Source: DASRHK01 sp035650495 (GTDB lineage Bacteria; Pseudomonadota; Gammaproteobacteria; Nevskiales; Nevskiaceae). From it: a stretch of 59,427 nucleotides of DNA. The notes beneath the pieces are model-generated. The model had not been told where the DNA came from. It made no database searches and saw nothing but the letters and a program-made list of their open reading frames with translations. Shown here piece by piece: positions 17,181-25,228 of this stretch. The translations under genes were made by a program, and so were the position numbers. Where the stretch lies: contig DASRHK010000177.1 in assembly GCA_035650495.1 (NCBI GenBank), positions 1 to 59,427 on the forward strand, given 5' to 3'. Every line of letters begins with the position of its first letter. Position 1 is the first letter of the stretch.

Positions 17181-19123
17181 CGGTCGCGCCGTACGGCACC
17201 TGGGTTTCGCCGCTCTCCGCTGCGCAAGTCGCGGCCGGCGCGACGCGTCTCGATCAGGTTCAGCTCGATGGCCGCGACGTCTACTGGATCGAGACCCGGC
17301 CGCAGGAGCAGGGACGCTCGGTCATCGTGCGCCGCAGCGCCGATGGCCGCATCGACGACGTCACGCCGCAAGGTTTCAACGCGCGCTCCGGCGTGCATCA
17401 GTACGGCGGCGGCAGCTACGCGGTGCGCGACGGCACTGTGTATTTCTGCAACTTCACGGGCTTCTCCGACAACCAGCTCTTCCGCCAGTCGCGTGATGGC
17501 GCGCCAGTCGCGTTGACGCGCACGCCGCAGCGTCAGTACGCGGACCTCGAAGTCGACGCGAAGCGCGAGCGCGTGATCTGCGTGCGCGAGGATCACGGTC
17601 GCGCGGGAGAAGCGAGCAACGAGATCGTCGCCATTCCCCTGCAAGGCGTCGGCCTGAAGGCCGACCCACAAGTGCTTGCCTCGGGCGCCGACTTCTATTC
17701 GAACCCGCGGCTGTCGCCCGACGGCACGCGGCTCGCGTGGCTGCAGTGGAACCATCCGAACATGCCGTGGGATGGCACCGAGCTCTGGATCGCTTCACTC
17801 GCTGCAGACGGCTCGCTCACGAACGAGCGGCGCGTCGCTGGCGGTGCGCGCGAGTCCATCTTCCAGCCGCAGTGGTCCCCAAGCGGCGAGCTGCATTTCG
17901 TTTCCGATCGCACCGGCTGGTGGAATCTGTATCGCCTGCGCGATGGCGACGTGCAAGCGCTCGCGCCGATGGACGCGGAATTCGGCGAAGCGCAGTGGGT
18001 GTTCGGAGAATCGACCTACGCGTTCATCGACGACTCGCGCATCGCGTGCAGCTATTCGCATGATGGGCGCTGGCATCTCGCGGTTCTCGATGCGAGCCGC
18101 GGTGAATTGAACACGCTCGATGTCGCGTACGCGCCGCATCTTTCCGTGCGCGCCGATCGCGACGCGATCGTCTTCCTTGGTACCGCGCCGACGTCGCCCG
18201 ACGCGATCGTGCGCGTGTACCCGGACGGCGCCTCGCTCGAGCTCGTGAGCCGTCCTTCCGGGCGGCTGCTCGACGCCGCCGACGTCTCGATCGCCGAATC
18301 GATCCGCTTTCCCAGCAGGGGTCGCAGCGTGCACGCGTTCTACTACGCGCCGAAGAATCACGCGCATCGCGCGCCTGAGGGCGAGAAGCCGCCGCTCATC
18401 GTGATCAGCCACGGCGGTCCGACGTCGGCCGCAGTCGATTCGCTCAATCCGAAGGTCCAGTTCTGGACCACGCGCGGCTTCGCCGTGGTCGACGTGAATT
18501 ACGGCGGCTCCACGGGCTTCGGCCGCGCGTATCGCGATGCGCTGAACGGGCAGTGGGGCATCGTCGACGTCGACGATTGCATCGCCGCGGCGCAATCCCT
18601 CGTCGCGCAAGGCAAGGCCGATCCGCGTCGATTGATCATCCGTGGCGGCAGCGCCGGCGGCTACACGACGCTGGCCGCGCTCGCGTTCCACGACGTGTTC
18701 AAAGCGGGCGCGAGCCATTACGGCGTCAGCGACGTCGAAGCGCTCGCCGTCGACACGCACAAGTTCGAGTCCCGCTACCTGGATCAGCTGATCGGCCCGT
18801 ATCCGGCGACGCGCGACGTCTATCGCGCCCGCTCGCCGATCCACGCCGCCGGCAGGATCAGGGCGCCGCTGATCCTGTTCCAGGGTCTGGAGGACAAGGT
18901 CGTGCCCCCGTCGCAGTCGCAGAAGATGGCCGACGCGCTGCGCGCCAACGGCGTGCCGGTCGCGTATCTCGCGTTCGAAGGCGAGCAGCACGGCTTCCGC
19001 AAGGCGGAGAACATCGTCCGATCGCTCGAGGCCGAGCTTGCGTTCTACGGCGCGGTGCTCGGCTTCAAGCCGGCGGGCGACTTGCCCGCGCTGCACATCG
19101 ACAACATAGAATCGAGGTCATGA
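17177..19123 (+). CDS. S9-family prolyl oligopeptidase-type serine peptidase
   Basis: Peptidase of 648 residues with an N-terminal beta-propeller (about residues 30-380, with repeats such as NPRLSPDGTRLAWLQWNHP) and a C-terminal alpha/beta-hydrolase domain. The catalytic triad is Ser492 in GGSAGG, Asp573 in GLEDKVVPP and His605 in GEQHGF. No signal peptide is seen, so it acts in the cytoplasm as a dipeptidyl- or acylaminoacyl-peptidase. It is embedded in the tyrosine operon with a TTGA overlap upstream and an ATGA overlap downstream, so expression is tightly tied to aromatic catabolism. It may release aromatic amino acids from peptides (inference). The TTG start is set by the overlap and the family N-terminus. 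Confidence 0.92.
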   Translation: MTVAPYGTWVSPLSAAQVAAGATRLDQVQLDGRDVYWIETRPQEQGRSVIVRRSADGRIDDVTPQGFNARSGVHQYGGGSYAVRDGTVYFCNFTGFSDNQLFRQSRDGAPVALTRTPQRQYADLEVDAKRERVICVREDHGRAGEASNEIVAIPLQGVGLKADPQVLASGADFYSNPRLSPDGTRLAWLQWNHPNMPWDGTELWIASLAADGSLTNERRVAGGARESIFQPQWSPSGELHFVSDRTGWWNLYRLRDGDVQALAPMDAEFGEAQWVFGESTYAFIDDSRIACSYSHDGRWHLAVLDASRGELNTLDVAYAPHLSVRADRDAIVFLGTAPTSPDAIVRVYPDGASLELVSRPSGRLLDAADVSIAESIRFPSRGRSVHAFYYAPKNHAHRAPEGEKPPLIVISHGGPTSAAVDSLNPKVQFWTTRGFAVVDVNYGGSTGFGRAYRDALNGQWGIVDVDDCIAAAQSLVAQGKADPRRLIIRGGSAGGYTTLAALAFHDVFKAGASHYGVSDVEALAVDTHKFESRYLDQLIGPYPATRDVYRARSPIHAAGRIRAPLILFQGLEDKVVPPSQSQKMADALRANGVPVAYLAFEGEQHGFRKAENIVRSLEAELAFYGAVLGFKPAGDLPALHIDNIESRS

Positions 19124-20130
19124 AGCTCGCGACCCTGAAGGACGGGACCCGTGACGGCCGCCTGATCGTGGTGAGCCGCGATCTCAAGTCCGCATCGCTG
19201 ATGCCGCAGGCGCGCAACCTGCAGGCCGCGCTCGACGACTGGCGCAGCGTGGTGCCGCATCTGGAAGAGCTGACGACCAAGCTCAACTCCGGCCGCGTGC
19301 GCGACACGCTCGAATTCAAGCCGTGCGATTGCCACGCGCCGCTGCCGCGCGCCTATCAGTGGGCCGACGGTTCCGCCTACGTCAATCACGTCGAGCTCGT
19401 GCGCAAGGCGCGCGGCGCCGAGATGCCGGCGTCGTTCTGGACCGATCCGCTGATGTATCAGGGCGGCAGCGACGCGTTCATCGGCCCGTGCGATCCGATC
19501 CGCGCCGGCGACGAAGCGTGGGGCATCGACTTCGAAGCGGAGATCGCGGTGATCGTCGACGACGTGCCGATGGGCGCGACGCGCGAGCAATGCGAGCAGG
19601 CGATCCGCCTCGTGATGCTGGTGAACGACGTCTCGCTGCGCAATCTCATCCCCAACGAGCTCGCGAAAGGCTTCGGCTTCTTCCAGTCCAAGCCGTCGTC
19701 GTCGTTCTCGCCGTGCGCGGTGACGCCCGACGAGCTCGGCGACGCGTGGCGCGACGGCAAGCTGCACCTGCCGCTGTCGTCGCAGATCAATGGCGCGCCG
19801 TTCGGCAAGCCCAACGCCGGCGTCGACATGACGTTCGATTTCCCGACGCTCGTCGCGCACGCGGCGAAGACGCGGCCGCTCTGCGCGGGCTCGATCATCG
19901 GCAGCGGCACCGTGTCCAACAAGGGTGCCGACGGTGGTCCCGGCAAGCCGATCGCCGACGGTGGCGTCGGCTATTCCTGCCTCGCCGAATTGCGCACCGT
20001 CGAGACGCTCACGCAAGGCGCAGCGAAGACGCCGTTCCTGAAATTCGGCGATCGCGTGCGCATCGAGATGCTCGACGCGCAGGGTCGCAGCGTGTTCGGC
20101 GCGATCGACCAGATCGTCACCCGCGCATGA
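19120..20130 (+). CDS. Fumarylacetoacetate hydrolase family protein
   Basis: Expected to hydrolyse fumarylacetoacetate to fumarate and acetoacetate, the last step of tyrosine breakdown. The 336 residues match the shorter bacterial FAH rather than the 420-residue eukaryotic form. FAH landmarks are present: metal-binding acids in GIDFEAEIAVIVDD, the VSLRNLIPNELAKGFGFFQSKP segment, and the late GSGTVSNKG. The ATG overlaps the peptidase stop (ATGA), with GAGG before it. Its place between hmgA and maiA makes the assignment secure despite FAH being a broad superfamily. Confidence 0.93.
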   Translation: MKLATLKDGTRDGRLIVVSRDLKSASLMPQARNLQAALDDWRSVVPHLEELTTKLNSGRVRDTLEFKPCDCHAPLPRAYQWADGSAYVNHVELVRKARGAEMPASFWTDPLMYQGGSDAFIGPCDPIRAGDEAWGIDFEAEIAVIVDDVPMGATREQCEQAIRLVMLVNDVSLRNLIPNELAKGFGFFQSKPSSSFSPCAVTPDELGDAWRDGKLHLPLSSQINGAPFGKPNAGVDMTFDFPTLVAHAAKTRPLCAGSIIGSGTVSNKGADGGPGKPIADGGVGYSCLAELRTVETLTQGAAKTPFLKFGDRVRIEMLDAQGRSVFGAIDQIVTRA

Positions 20131-20783
20131 GCCTCAAGCTCTATTCCTACTGGCGCTCGTCGGCCTCGTATCGCGTGCGCATCGCGCTCGCCTTGAAGAA
20201 GGCCGAGTACGAGTTCGTCCCGATCGACATCTCCAAGGGCATGAGCGGCGAGCAATACGGTGCCGCGTATCGCGCGATCAATCCGCAGTCGCGCGTGCCG
20301 TTCCTCGTCGACGGCGACTTCGGTCTCGGCCAGTCGCTCGCGATCCTCGAATATCTGGAGTCGAAATTCCCGCAGCCGGCGCTGATCCCCGCAGATGCGA
20401 AGGCGCGCGCGCGCATGTGGGCGTTCTGCCACACCATCGCGGGCGACATCCAGCCGCTGCAGAACACCGGGCCGCTCGCTTATCTCACCCGCGAATTCAA
20501 GATCTCCGACGAGCAGAAGAACGCGTGGATCCGGACCTGGATCGAGAAGGGCTTGTCGGCGCTCGAGCAGGAGCGCGGCACGCTGAAGGACTCGGGCTTC
20601 GTGTTCGGCGACGCGCCGACGCTCGCGGATTGTCTGTTGGTGCCGCAGGTGTACAACGCCGAGCGCTTTTCCTGCGACGTGAGCAAATTCCCTCGGCTCT
20701 TCGCGATCACGCAACGGCTGCGCGAGCATCCGGCGTTCGCGAAAGCGCATCCGGATCGGCAGCCGGACGCGCCGAAGCCGTAG
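20127..20783 (+). CDS. maiA: Maleylacetoacetate isomerase (zeta-class GST)
   Basis: Glutathione-dependent cis-trans isomerase turning maleylacetoacetate into fumarylacetoacetate. The protein has 218 residues with the zeta-GST signature SYWRSSASYRVRIAL at residues 7-21 and a thioredoxin-like N-terminal plus alpha-helical C-terminal domain (GDAPTLADCLLVPQVYNAERF). It is the last gene of the operon, joined to fah by ATGA. The stop lies four bases from the stop of the convergent thioesterase gene. Confidence 0.95.
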   Translation: MSLKLYSYWRSSASYRVRIALALKKAEYEFVPIDISKGMSGEQYGAAYRAINPQSRVPFLVDGDFGLGQSLAILEYLESKFPQPALIPADAKARARMWAFCHTIAGDIQPLQNTGPLAYLTREFKISDEQKNAWIRTWIEKGLSALEQERGTLKDSGFVFGDAPTLADCLLVPQVYNAERFSCDVSKFPRLFAITQRLREHPAFAKAHPDRQPDAPKP

Positions 20784-20787
20784 GGCG

Positions 20788-21312
20788 CTAAACCTTTCGT
20801 CCCGCGCTCTCGCGGAATTTCTTCAGCTCTTCGGCATTGCGCAGGCGCGACTCGCGCCGGAACTGCGCCTCTTCGTAGCGATGCTTCTCCTCCGGCGTCT
20901 CCGGCGTGATCGCCGGCACCGGGCGCGGCCGGCCGTCGGCGCCCTGGGCGACGAAGGTGAAGTAGGCGGACAGGATGTGGCGTCGATCGCCGCCGCCGAC
21001 CATCTCGGCTTCGACCTTCACGCCGATCTCGAGCGAGGTGTTCCACGCGCGATTCACCGACGCGTGATAGATCAGCACGTCGCCGCCGCGCGCGGGCGCG
21101 ATGAAGTGCACCGCGTCGACGCCGACCGTCACGCACGGTCCGCCGGCGTGCTTGTTCGCGATCACCGCCGCGATGCGATCCATCGACGCGAGGATCAAGC
21201 CGCCGAACACGGTGCTGTTCTGGTTGAGGTCGTTCGGGAAGACCAGGTGGACCTGGTCGCGCACGGCCGAGTAGGAAACCGGTCGCGCCACTTTCGCGTC
21301 GGAAGGGTTCAT
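20788..21312 (-). CDS. Hotdog-fold acyl-CoA thioesterase
   Basis: Cytoplasmic acyl-CoA hydrolase of the YciA/cytosolic-thioesterase type, 174 residues. The hotdog domain shows LVFPNDLNQNSTVFGGLILASMDRIAA and the helix-strand portion VDAVHFIAPARGGDVL. The Asn-His-type HVFPNDTNxxGTxFGG signature of the family is recognisable. I start at ATG 21312 (MNPSDAKV); an in-frame ATG 15 bases upstream is possible. The C-terminus is long, charged and helical. A rho-independent-like hairpin lies upstream, so it probably has its own promoter in the 55-base gap. Confidence 0.88.
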   Translation of the reverse strand: MNPSDAKVARPVSYSAVRDQVHLVFPNDLNQNSTVFGGLILASMDRIAAVIANKHAGGPCVTVGVDAVHFIAPARGGDVLIYHASVNRAWNTSLEIGVKVEAEMVGGGDRRHILSAYFTFVAQGADGRPRPVPAITPETPEEKHRYEEAQFRRESRLRNAEELKKFRESAGRKV

Positions 21313-21329
21313 GGCGCCATCGTACAAGA

Positions 21330-21353
21330 CAAGGGCCGCAGCTGCGGCCCTTG
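21330..21353 (-). terminator. Perfect hairpin, likely terminator of the gene at 21367-21957
   Basis: A 24-base perfect palindrome (arms CAAGGGCCGCAG and its complement) lies just after the stop of the duplicated exported protein. On the minus strand it is followed by TCTTGT, a weak T tract. Confidence 0.6.
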
Positions 21354-21366
21354 CTCTCTCCCGCTG

Positions 21367-21957
21367 CTATTTCGTCTTGGCGTTGTGCTTCTTGCGATAG
21401 ATGCCGCGGCTGTGGCTGCTCTCGGACTTCTGGATCCGCGCCTGCTCGCCGGCGGTGACGCGGCCGTTGCGCGCCGCGCTGGCTTCGCGCCCCGCCGATC
21501 GTGACTGACCCGCTTCCGCATAAGCCGCTTCGTGATTGGTCATCTGGCCCGTCTGCATGCCGCGCTCGATGCGCTTCTGCTGATTGATGTTGCGGCCGAC
21601 ATCGGCCTGCAGGCGTTGCGACGATGCCGAATCCGGATTGCCGGTCGCCGCGTTGTGCTTCGCGCGATAGATGTCCTGATTGGCGCGACGCTTCTCGCGG
21701 TTGAGCTGCTGCTGCTCGCCGGCGCTGATCCTGCCGTCCTTCAGATCGCGCGCTTCCGTGCGGTTGATCACCTGCTGCTCGCGCTCGAGGCGACCGGCTT
21801 CCTTGGTGTTGAGCTCGCCAGACTTCAGGCCTTGCTCGATGCGTTTCTGCTGATCGACGTCGCGCTGCACGTCGCTCTGGGCGGCGGTCTGCGCGAACGC
21901 GGCGCCGCACGACAGCGCGGCGAACAACGCGAGAAGCGAAGCGCTCTGCATCTTCAT
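21367..21957 (-). CDS. Exported protein with internal duplication and EF-hand-like segments
   Basis: The 196-residue protein begins with a clear Sec signal (MKMQSASLLALFAALSCGAAFAQ, cleavage after FAQ). The mature part is two related copies of about 70-75 residues. Each opens with QQKRIE(Q/R)G, passes a basic helical region, and closes with (Q/R)(D/G)IYR(A/K)KHNA. Each copy also contains an EF-hand-like stretch: DLKDGRISAGE in the first, AARNGRVTAGE in the second. Canonical calcium ligands are only partly kept, especially in copy two. I do not recognise a named family. A GAGAG-type ribosome site precedes ATG 21957. It lies 14 bases downstream of another exported protein on the same strand. 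Confidence 0.8.
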   Translation of the reverse strand: MKMQSASLLALFAALSCGAAFAQTAAQSDVQRDVDQQKRIEQGLKSGELNTKEAGRLEREQQVINRTEARDLKDGRISAGEQQQLNREKRRANQDIYRAKHNAATGNPDSASSQRLQADVGRNINQQKRIERGMQTGQMTNHEAAYAEAGQSRSAGREASAARNGRVTAGEQARIQKSESSHSRGIYRKKHNAKTK

Positions 21958-21971
21958 GGGCTCTCTCCCTA

Positions 21972-22829
21972 TCAGTAGTTGCCGTGACGACCGTTGCCGT
22001 GACCCGACGGCGCCGAATGTGTCGGTGGACGCGTCGGCTGGCTGGGACTGGGTTGCGATCGGCCGCGCCAGTAATTGCCGGGGCCGCGGCCGTAGTCGCC
22101 GCGGTAACCGCCGTGACGATAGCCGCCGTAATAGTGGCCGCCGTAGTACGGATACGGCCGATAGCCGTAGGAGCCGTAATAGCGGTAGTACGGCGCCGGG
22201 TAGTAGTAGGCCGGGAAGAACGAGACGAAGCGGAACGCCGGATACGGGTAGTACACGTAGACCGGTGCGTCTTCGTAGACCACGCGATCGACTTCGTCGA
22301 CGTCGTCGTCGACGTGGGGCCGCACGTCCTCGATCACTTCGTCGGCGTCGTCGTCGGCTTCGGCGATCACTTCGCGACCGCGATCGTCCCGTTGCGCGAC
22401 CTGGCGGCCGACGCAATCGACGATCGCGACGTCGTCCTTGTCGTCGCGCGACGGCGCTTCGCCCGCGAGCACGGTGAGCGTGTGCGCTTCGGTCTTGCCG
22501 TCCGGCGTGGTGGCATAGACTTCGACCGTGTTGCGTCCGGGACGCAGGCCCTTCAGCACGGTCAGTCGCGGCCATTCCTCCGAGACGGCGCTCTCGGGGA
22601 CGCCTTTGCCGTTGATGAAGACGCTGATCTTGTCGAGGTCGGACCGCGAGGCCTTGAAGTCGAAGACGACCTGGGTCTGCCTGACCGCATCGGAGCAGGC
22701 GAGGCCGCCCGGCGGCTGCGCCAGGCTCGCGATGACATTGGGCGCCGCGGCCTGCGCCGGCGCGGCAGCGGCTAGGGCAACCGCGCCTGCCGTGACGAAC
22801 CGCGACGTCCAGCGGAGGGGATTTTGCAT
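21972..22829 (-). CDS. Exported protein with acidic linker and Tyr/Gly/Pro-rich tail
   Basis: The 285-residue product has a Sec signal (LRWTSRFVTAGAVALAAAAPAQA), an Ig-like or cadherin-like middle (about residues 40-130; FINGKGVPESAV, LRPGRNTVEVYATTPDGKTE), a strongly acidic linker at about 145-185 (EADDDADEVIEDV, HVDDDVDEVD) and a low-complexity tail very rich in Tyr, Pro, Gly and Arg (YRYYGSYGYRPYPYYGGHYY). The tail is surface-like or cell-wall-like and unlikely to be an enzyme. Start ATG 22829 overlaps the end of the upstream membrane-protein gene by 58 bases. No known family is assigned. Confidence 0.78.
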   Translation of the reverse strand: MQNPLRWTSRFVTAGAVALAAAAPAQAAAPNVIASLAQPPGGLACSDAVRQTQVVFDFKASRSDLDKISVFINGKGVPESAVSEEWPRLTVLKGLRPGRNTVEVYATTPDGKTEAHTLTVLAGEAPSRDDKDDVAIVDCVGRQVAQRDDRGREVIAEADDDADEVIEDVRPHVDDDVDEVDRVVYEDAPVYVYYPYPAFRFVSFFPAYYYPAPYYRYYGSYGYRPYPYYGGHYYGGYRHGGYRGDYGRGPGNYWRGRSQPSPSQPTRPPTHSAPSGHGNGRHGNY

Positions 22830-23560
22830 GGCGCCATTCTTACCACGGCGACGCTGACTGCTGGCTGAACGACGGGCTCGGCGTTGCGCGCGCGCCCCTC
22901 GAAGATCTCGCGATAGGCGACGTAGAACAGCGCGCCGTGAAAGGCGACGACGATCGCCGCCAGCGCCGCCGGGAGCAGGCAGGCGCCGACGGTGCTGCTC
23001 AGCATCACGACGAGCGACAGGCTCACGCTCGGCTGCAGATTGCGACGGTGCGCGCGCCACGACAATGCCAGCACCGCAGGACGCGACGCCGGCGAGAACG
23101 CCATCAGCGGCAGGAACGAAGTCCCCAGCAGATAGCTCGCGAGACTTCCCCACAGCACTGCGAGCGGCCACAGCGAATGCGTTTGCTGCGCAACTGCATG
23201 CCCGCTCGCCGGCAGCCACACCCCGATCGCGCACAAGCCGGCCGCAATGACCGCAGCTCCGATCGCCCAGCGCCACAGGCGGGCACCGTGCGTTGCCGGT
23301 CCCGAAAGATCGGCCGCGCGCGCGACGACGATCGCGGCGGCAAGCAGCGGCCAATAAAGAAGGGCACCGATCAGCGCGAAGTGCGCCGGCGTCGCGATCG
23401 GCGCGAGCGCGCGGAACACGACGCGATCGACGACCGTCGCCATGACGAGGATCAACCCGAATCCGAGCGGCGCGCGTGCGATCAGCGCGGCGGCTTGGCG
23501 GATCCATTGCAGGGGTGCGCTGGCCGCGACGCGGCGGGGCTCGAAGACGGGGCTGTTCAT
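22772..23560 (-). CDS. Multi-pass membrane protein, BPSS1780-like
   Basis: Inner-membrane protein of 262 residues with about six hydrophobic helices (for example FGLILVMATVVDRVVFRAL, LIGALLYWPLLAAAIVVA, WPLAVLWGSLASYLLG). The opening LQWIRQAAALIARAPLGF and the ending GALFYVAYREIFEG resemble the BPSS1780 family of betaproteobacterial membrane proteins, whose function is unknown. The last 30 residues are polar, and their coding bases overlap the next gene. It is transcribed away from the PAS protein gene across a 127-base gap holding an FNR-type box. Confidence 0.7.
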   Translation of the reverse strand: MNSPVFEPRRVAASAPLQWIRQAAALIARAPLGFGLILVMATVVDRVVFRALAPIATPAHFALIGALLYWPLLAAAIVVARAADLSGPATHGARLWRWAIGAAVIAAGLCAIGVWLPASGHAVAQQTHSLWPLAVLWGSLASYLLGTSFLPLMAFSPASRPAVLALSWRAHRRNLQPSVSLSLVVMLSSTVGACLLPAALAAIVVAFHGALFYVAYREIFEGRARNAEPVVQPAVSVAVVRMAPCKIPSAGRRGSSRQARLP

Positions 23561-23621
23561 GCGCTCCCATCGTAGGCCGGCGCTGCAGGCGCTTCCTTAG
23601 ATAAGGAATCCCATGTCGGGC

Positions 23622-23635
23622 TTGACGCAGGTCAA
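23622..23635 (+). promoter_or_regulatory. FNR-type box upstream of the PAS/GGDEF-like gene
   Basis: TTGACGCAGGTCAA, matching TTGAT-N4-ATCAA except for the fifth and tenth bases, which stay complementary. Placing the centre at -41.5 puts a -10 at TACGCT (23658-23663) and the start of transcription near 23670, 18 bases before ATG 23688. Confidence 0.8.
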
Positions 23636-23687
23636 TGTCGCGCGCGTGGGGCCGACCTACGCTGCCCGCATCGAAATTGGAGTTTTC

Positions 23688-25148
23688 ATGGACGAAGGTA
23701 CCGACAACCTGGCAGCCCGCGGACGCCAGCCGCCACCATCTGCTTCGCTGCCCGTTCCGGGCACGCTGCCGATCTCGGCCGCCGCGCTCGAGTCCACGGC
23801 TGCGGCGGTGTATCACGCCGCCGCGCGAGGGGATCACCGGGGCGAGCTCTTGCGCATGCTGTGCGTCGAGCTCGGCAAGCGCTGCGGCGCAGCGCTGGTG
23901 ATGATCGGCCGCAAGGCGGCCAACGGCACGGTCGCCATCGACGCCGAATCCACCGCCAACGCGCTTGCGCTCGCCTTCACTCGCGTCCCCGAATGCTGGG
24001 ACGGCGGCGTCGCGAGCCAGGGCGCCGCGACATCGGCGCTGCGGGCGGGCGGACCGGTCCGCATGCGCTTCGCCAGCGAGCCGCTGGCGCTGTGGCGATC
24101 CGCCGCGCTGCAGGACGGCATCGCCGAAATGATCGCCGTGCCGATCGCGGTCGGCACGGAAGTGCTGGTGCTCGAGCTGTTCTACGCCGCGCCGGCGCCG
24201 ACCGCTGCCGCGAGCATGACGATCGACGCCTTCTGCATCGCCATCGAGCATCTGCTCGAGGATCTGGGCACGATCGAGCGCCAGCGCCTGGTCGCACGCG
24301 CGCTGGAGCAGTCCGGCAACGCCGCGTTCATCACCAACGCGCACGGCAGCTTCGTGTGGACCAACCCCGCATTCCAGCAGCTCTCCGGATATTCGGAAGC
24401 CGAGGTGCTCGGACGCGATCCGCGCCTGCTGCAGTCCGGCAAGCAGGGCCTGCGCTACTACCGCGAGCTGTGGAGCCGCATCCGCTCCGGCAAGGTCTGG
24501 AGCGGCGAGACGATCGATCGCGACAAGTCGGGGCGGCTTTACACGATCCGCCAGACCGTGAGCCCGCTCGTCGAGCAGGGACGCATCACGCATTACGTGT
24601 CGATCCACGAGGACATCGGTGCGCAGAAGCGCAAGCTCGAAGCGCTCGAGCTCGCGACCGCCGTCGATCCGCGCACCGGGTTGCTCACGCGCGCGGCCTT
24701 CGAAGCCGCGGCGCGCGATGCGCTGTCGACGCTCGCGGCGCAGCAGAACGGCGCCGATCTCGTCGTCCTGTCGCTGCGCGGACTGCGTCGCGCGTCCGAG
24801 TCCTTCGACGCGGAGATCGCGGACTTCCTCGGCGAAACGATGGGCCGGCGCGTGCGTGAAGCGCTCCCGCCGCCACATCTGGTGTCGGCCAGCAGCCCTT
24901 ACGAATACACCGCGCTCGTCCAGCACGATCAGCTCTCCGGCGGCTCCGTGCAGACCTTGATCGAGGAAGCGACCGAGCGCCTGAGCGAGCCGCTGCTGTA
25001 TCTCGGCAACGCGCTCGAGATCGACGCGCGCTGCGTGCGCGCGACGTATCCCGACGCTGGCACGACGCTCGAAGAGCTGGTGCAGAGCGCCGACCGCAAG
25101 CTCGCCGACGAGCCGGTCGCCCGGGCGCGGCCGATCCGCGCACACTGA
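23688..25148 (+). CDS. GAF-like/PAS sensor protein with degenerate GGDEF domain
   Basis: Predicted cytoplasmic signalling protein of 486 residues. An N-terminal GAF-like region (about 50-210) is followed by a PAS domain (about 215-335; ALEQSGNAAFITNAHGSFVWTNPAFQQLSGYSEAEVLGRDPRLLQSGKQ) and a C-terminal domain that begins like GGDEF (DPRTGLLTRAAFEAAARDAL). The catalytic GGDEF/GGEEF signature is replaced by SPYEY, so it cannot be an ordinary diguanylate cyclase; a receptor or scaffold role is likelier. I start at ATG 23688 with GGAG before it; an in-frame ATG at 23613 would place the FNR box inside the coding region. The FNR box implies induction at low oxygen. Confidence 0.82.
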   Translation: MDEGTDNLAARGRQPPPSASLPVPGTLPISAAALESTAAAVYHAAARGDHRGELLRMLCVELGKRCGAALVMIGRKAANGTVAIDAESTANALALAFTRVPECWDGGVASQGAATSALRAGGPVRMRFASEPLALWRSAALQDGIAEMIAVPIAVGTEVLVLELFYAAPAPTAAASMTIDAFCIAIEHLLEDLGTIERQRLVARALEQSGNAAFITNAHGSFVWTNPAFQQLSGYSEAEVLGRDPRLLQSGKQGLRYYRELWSRIRSGKVWSGETIDRDKSGRLYTIRQTVSPLVEQGRITHYVSIHEDIGAQKRKLEALELATAVDPRTGLLTRAAFEAAARDALSTLAAQQNGADLVVLSLRGLRRASESFDAEIADFLGETMGRRVREALPPPHLVSASSPYEYTALVQHDQLSGGSVQTLIEEATERLSEPLLYLGNALEIDARCVRATYPDAGTTLEELVQSADRKLADEPVARARPIRAH

Positions 25149-25170
25149 AATCCTTCGGCGGGGCCCAAAG

Positions 25171-25195
25171 AAAAACGGCCCGCGCGACGGGCCGT
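25171..25195 (-). terminator. Rho-independent terminator of fnr
   Basis: Stem ACGGCCCG/CGGGCCGT (25175-25195) with a five-base loop. Read on the minus strand it is followed by a T-rich tract (TTTTTC), as expected for a terminator of the fnr gene that ends at 25229. Confidence 0.85.
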
Positions 25196-25228
25196 AAGCG
25201 CTCCTTTGGGGGAGGAGCTGGAGAGATC

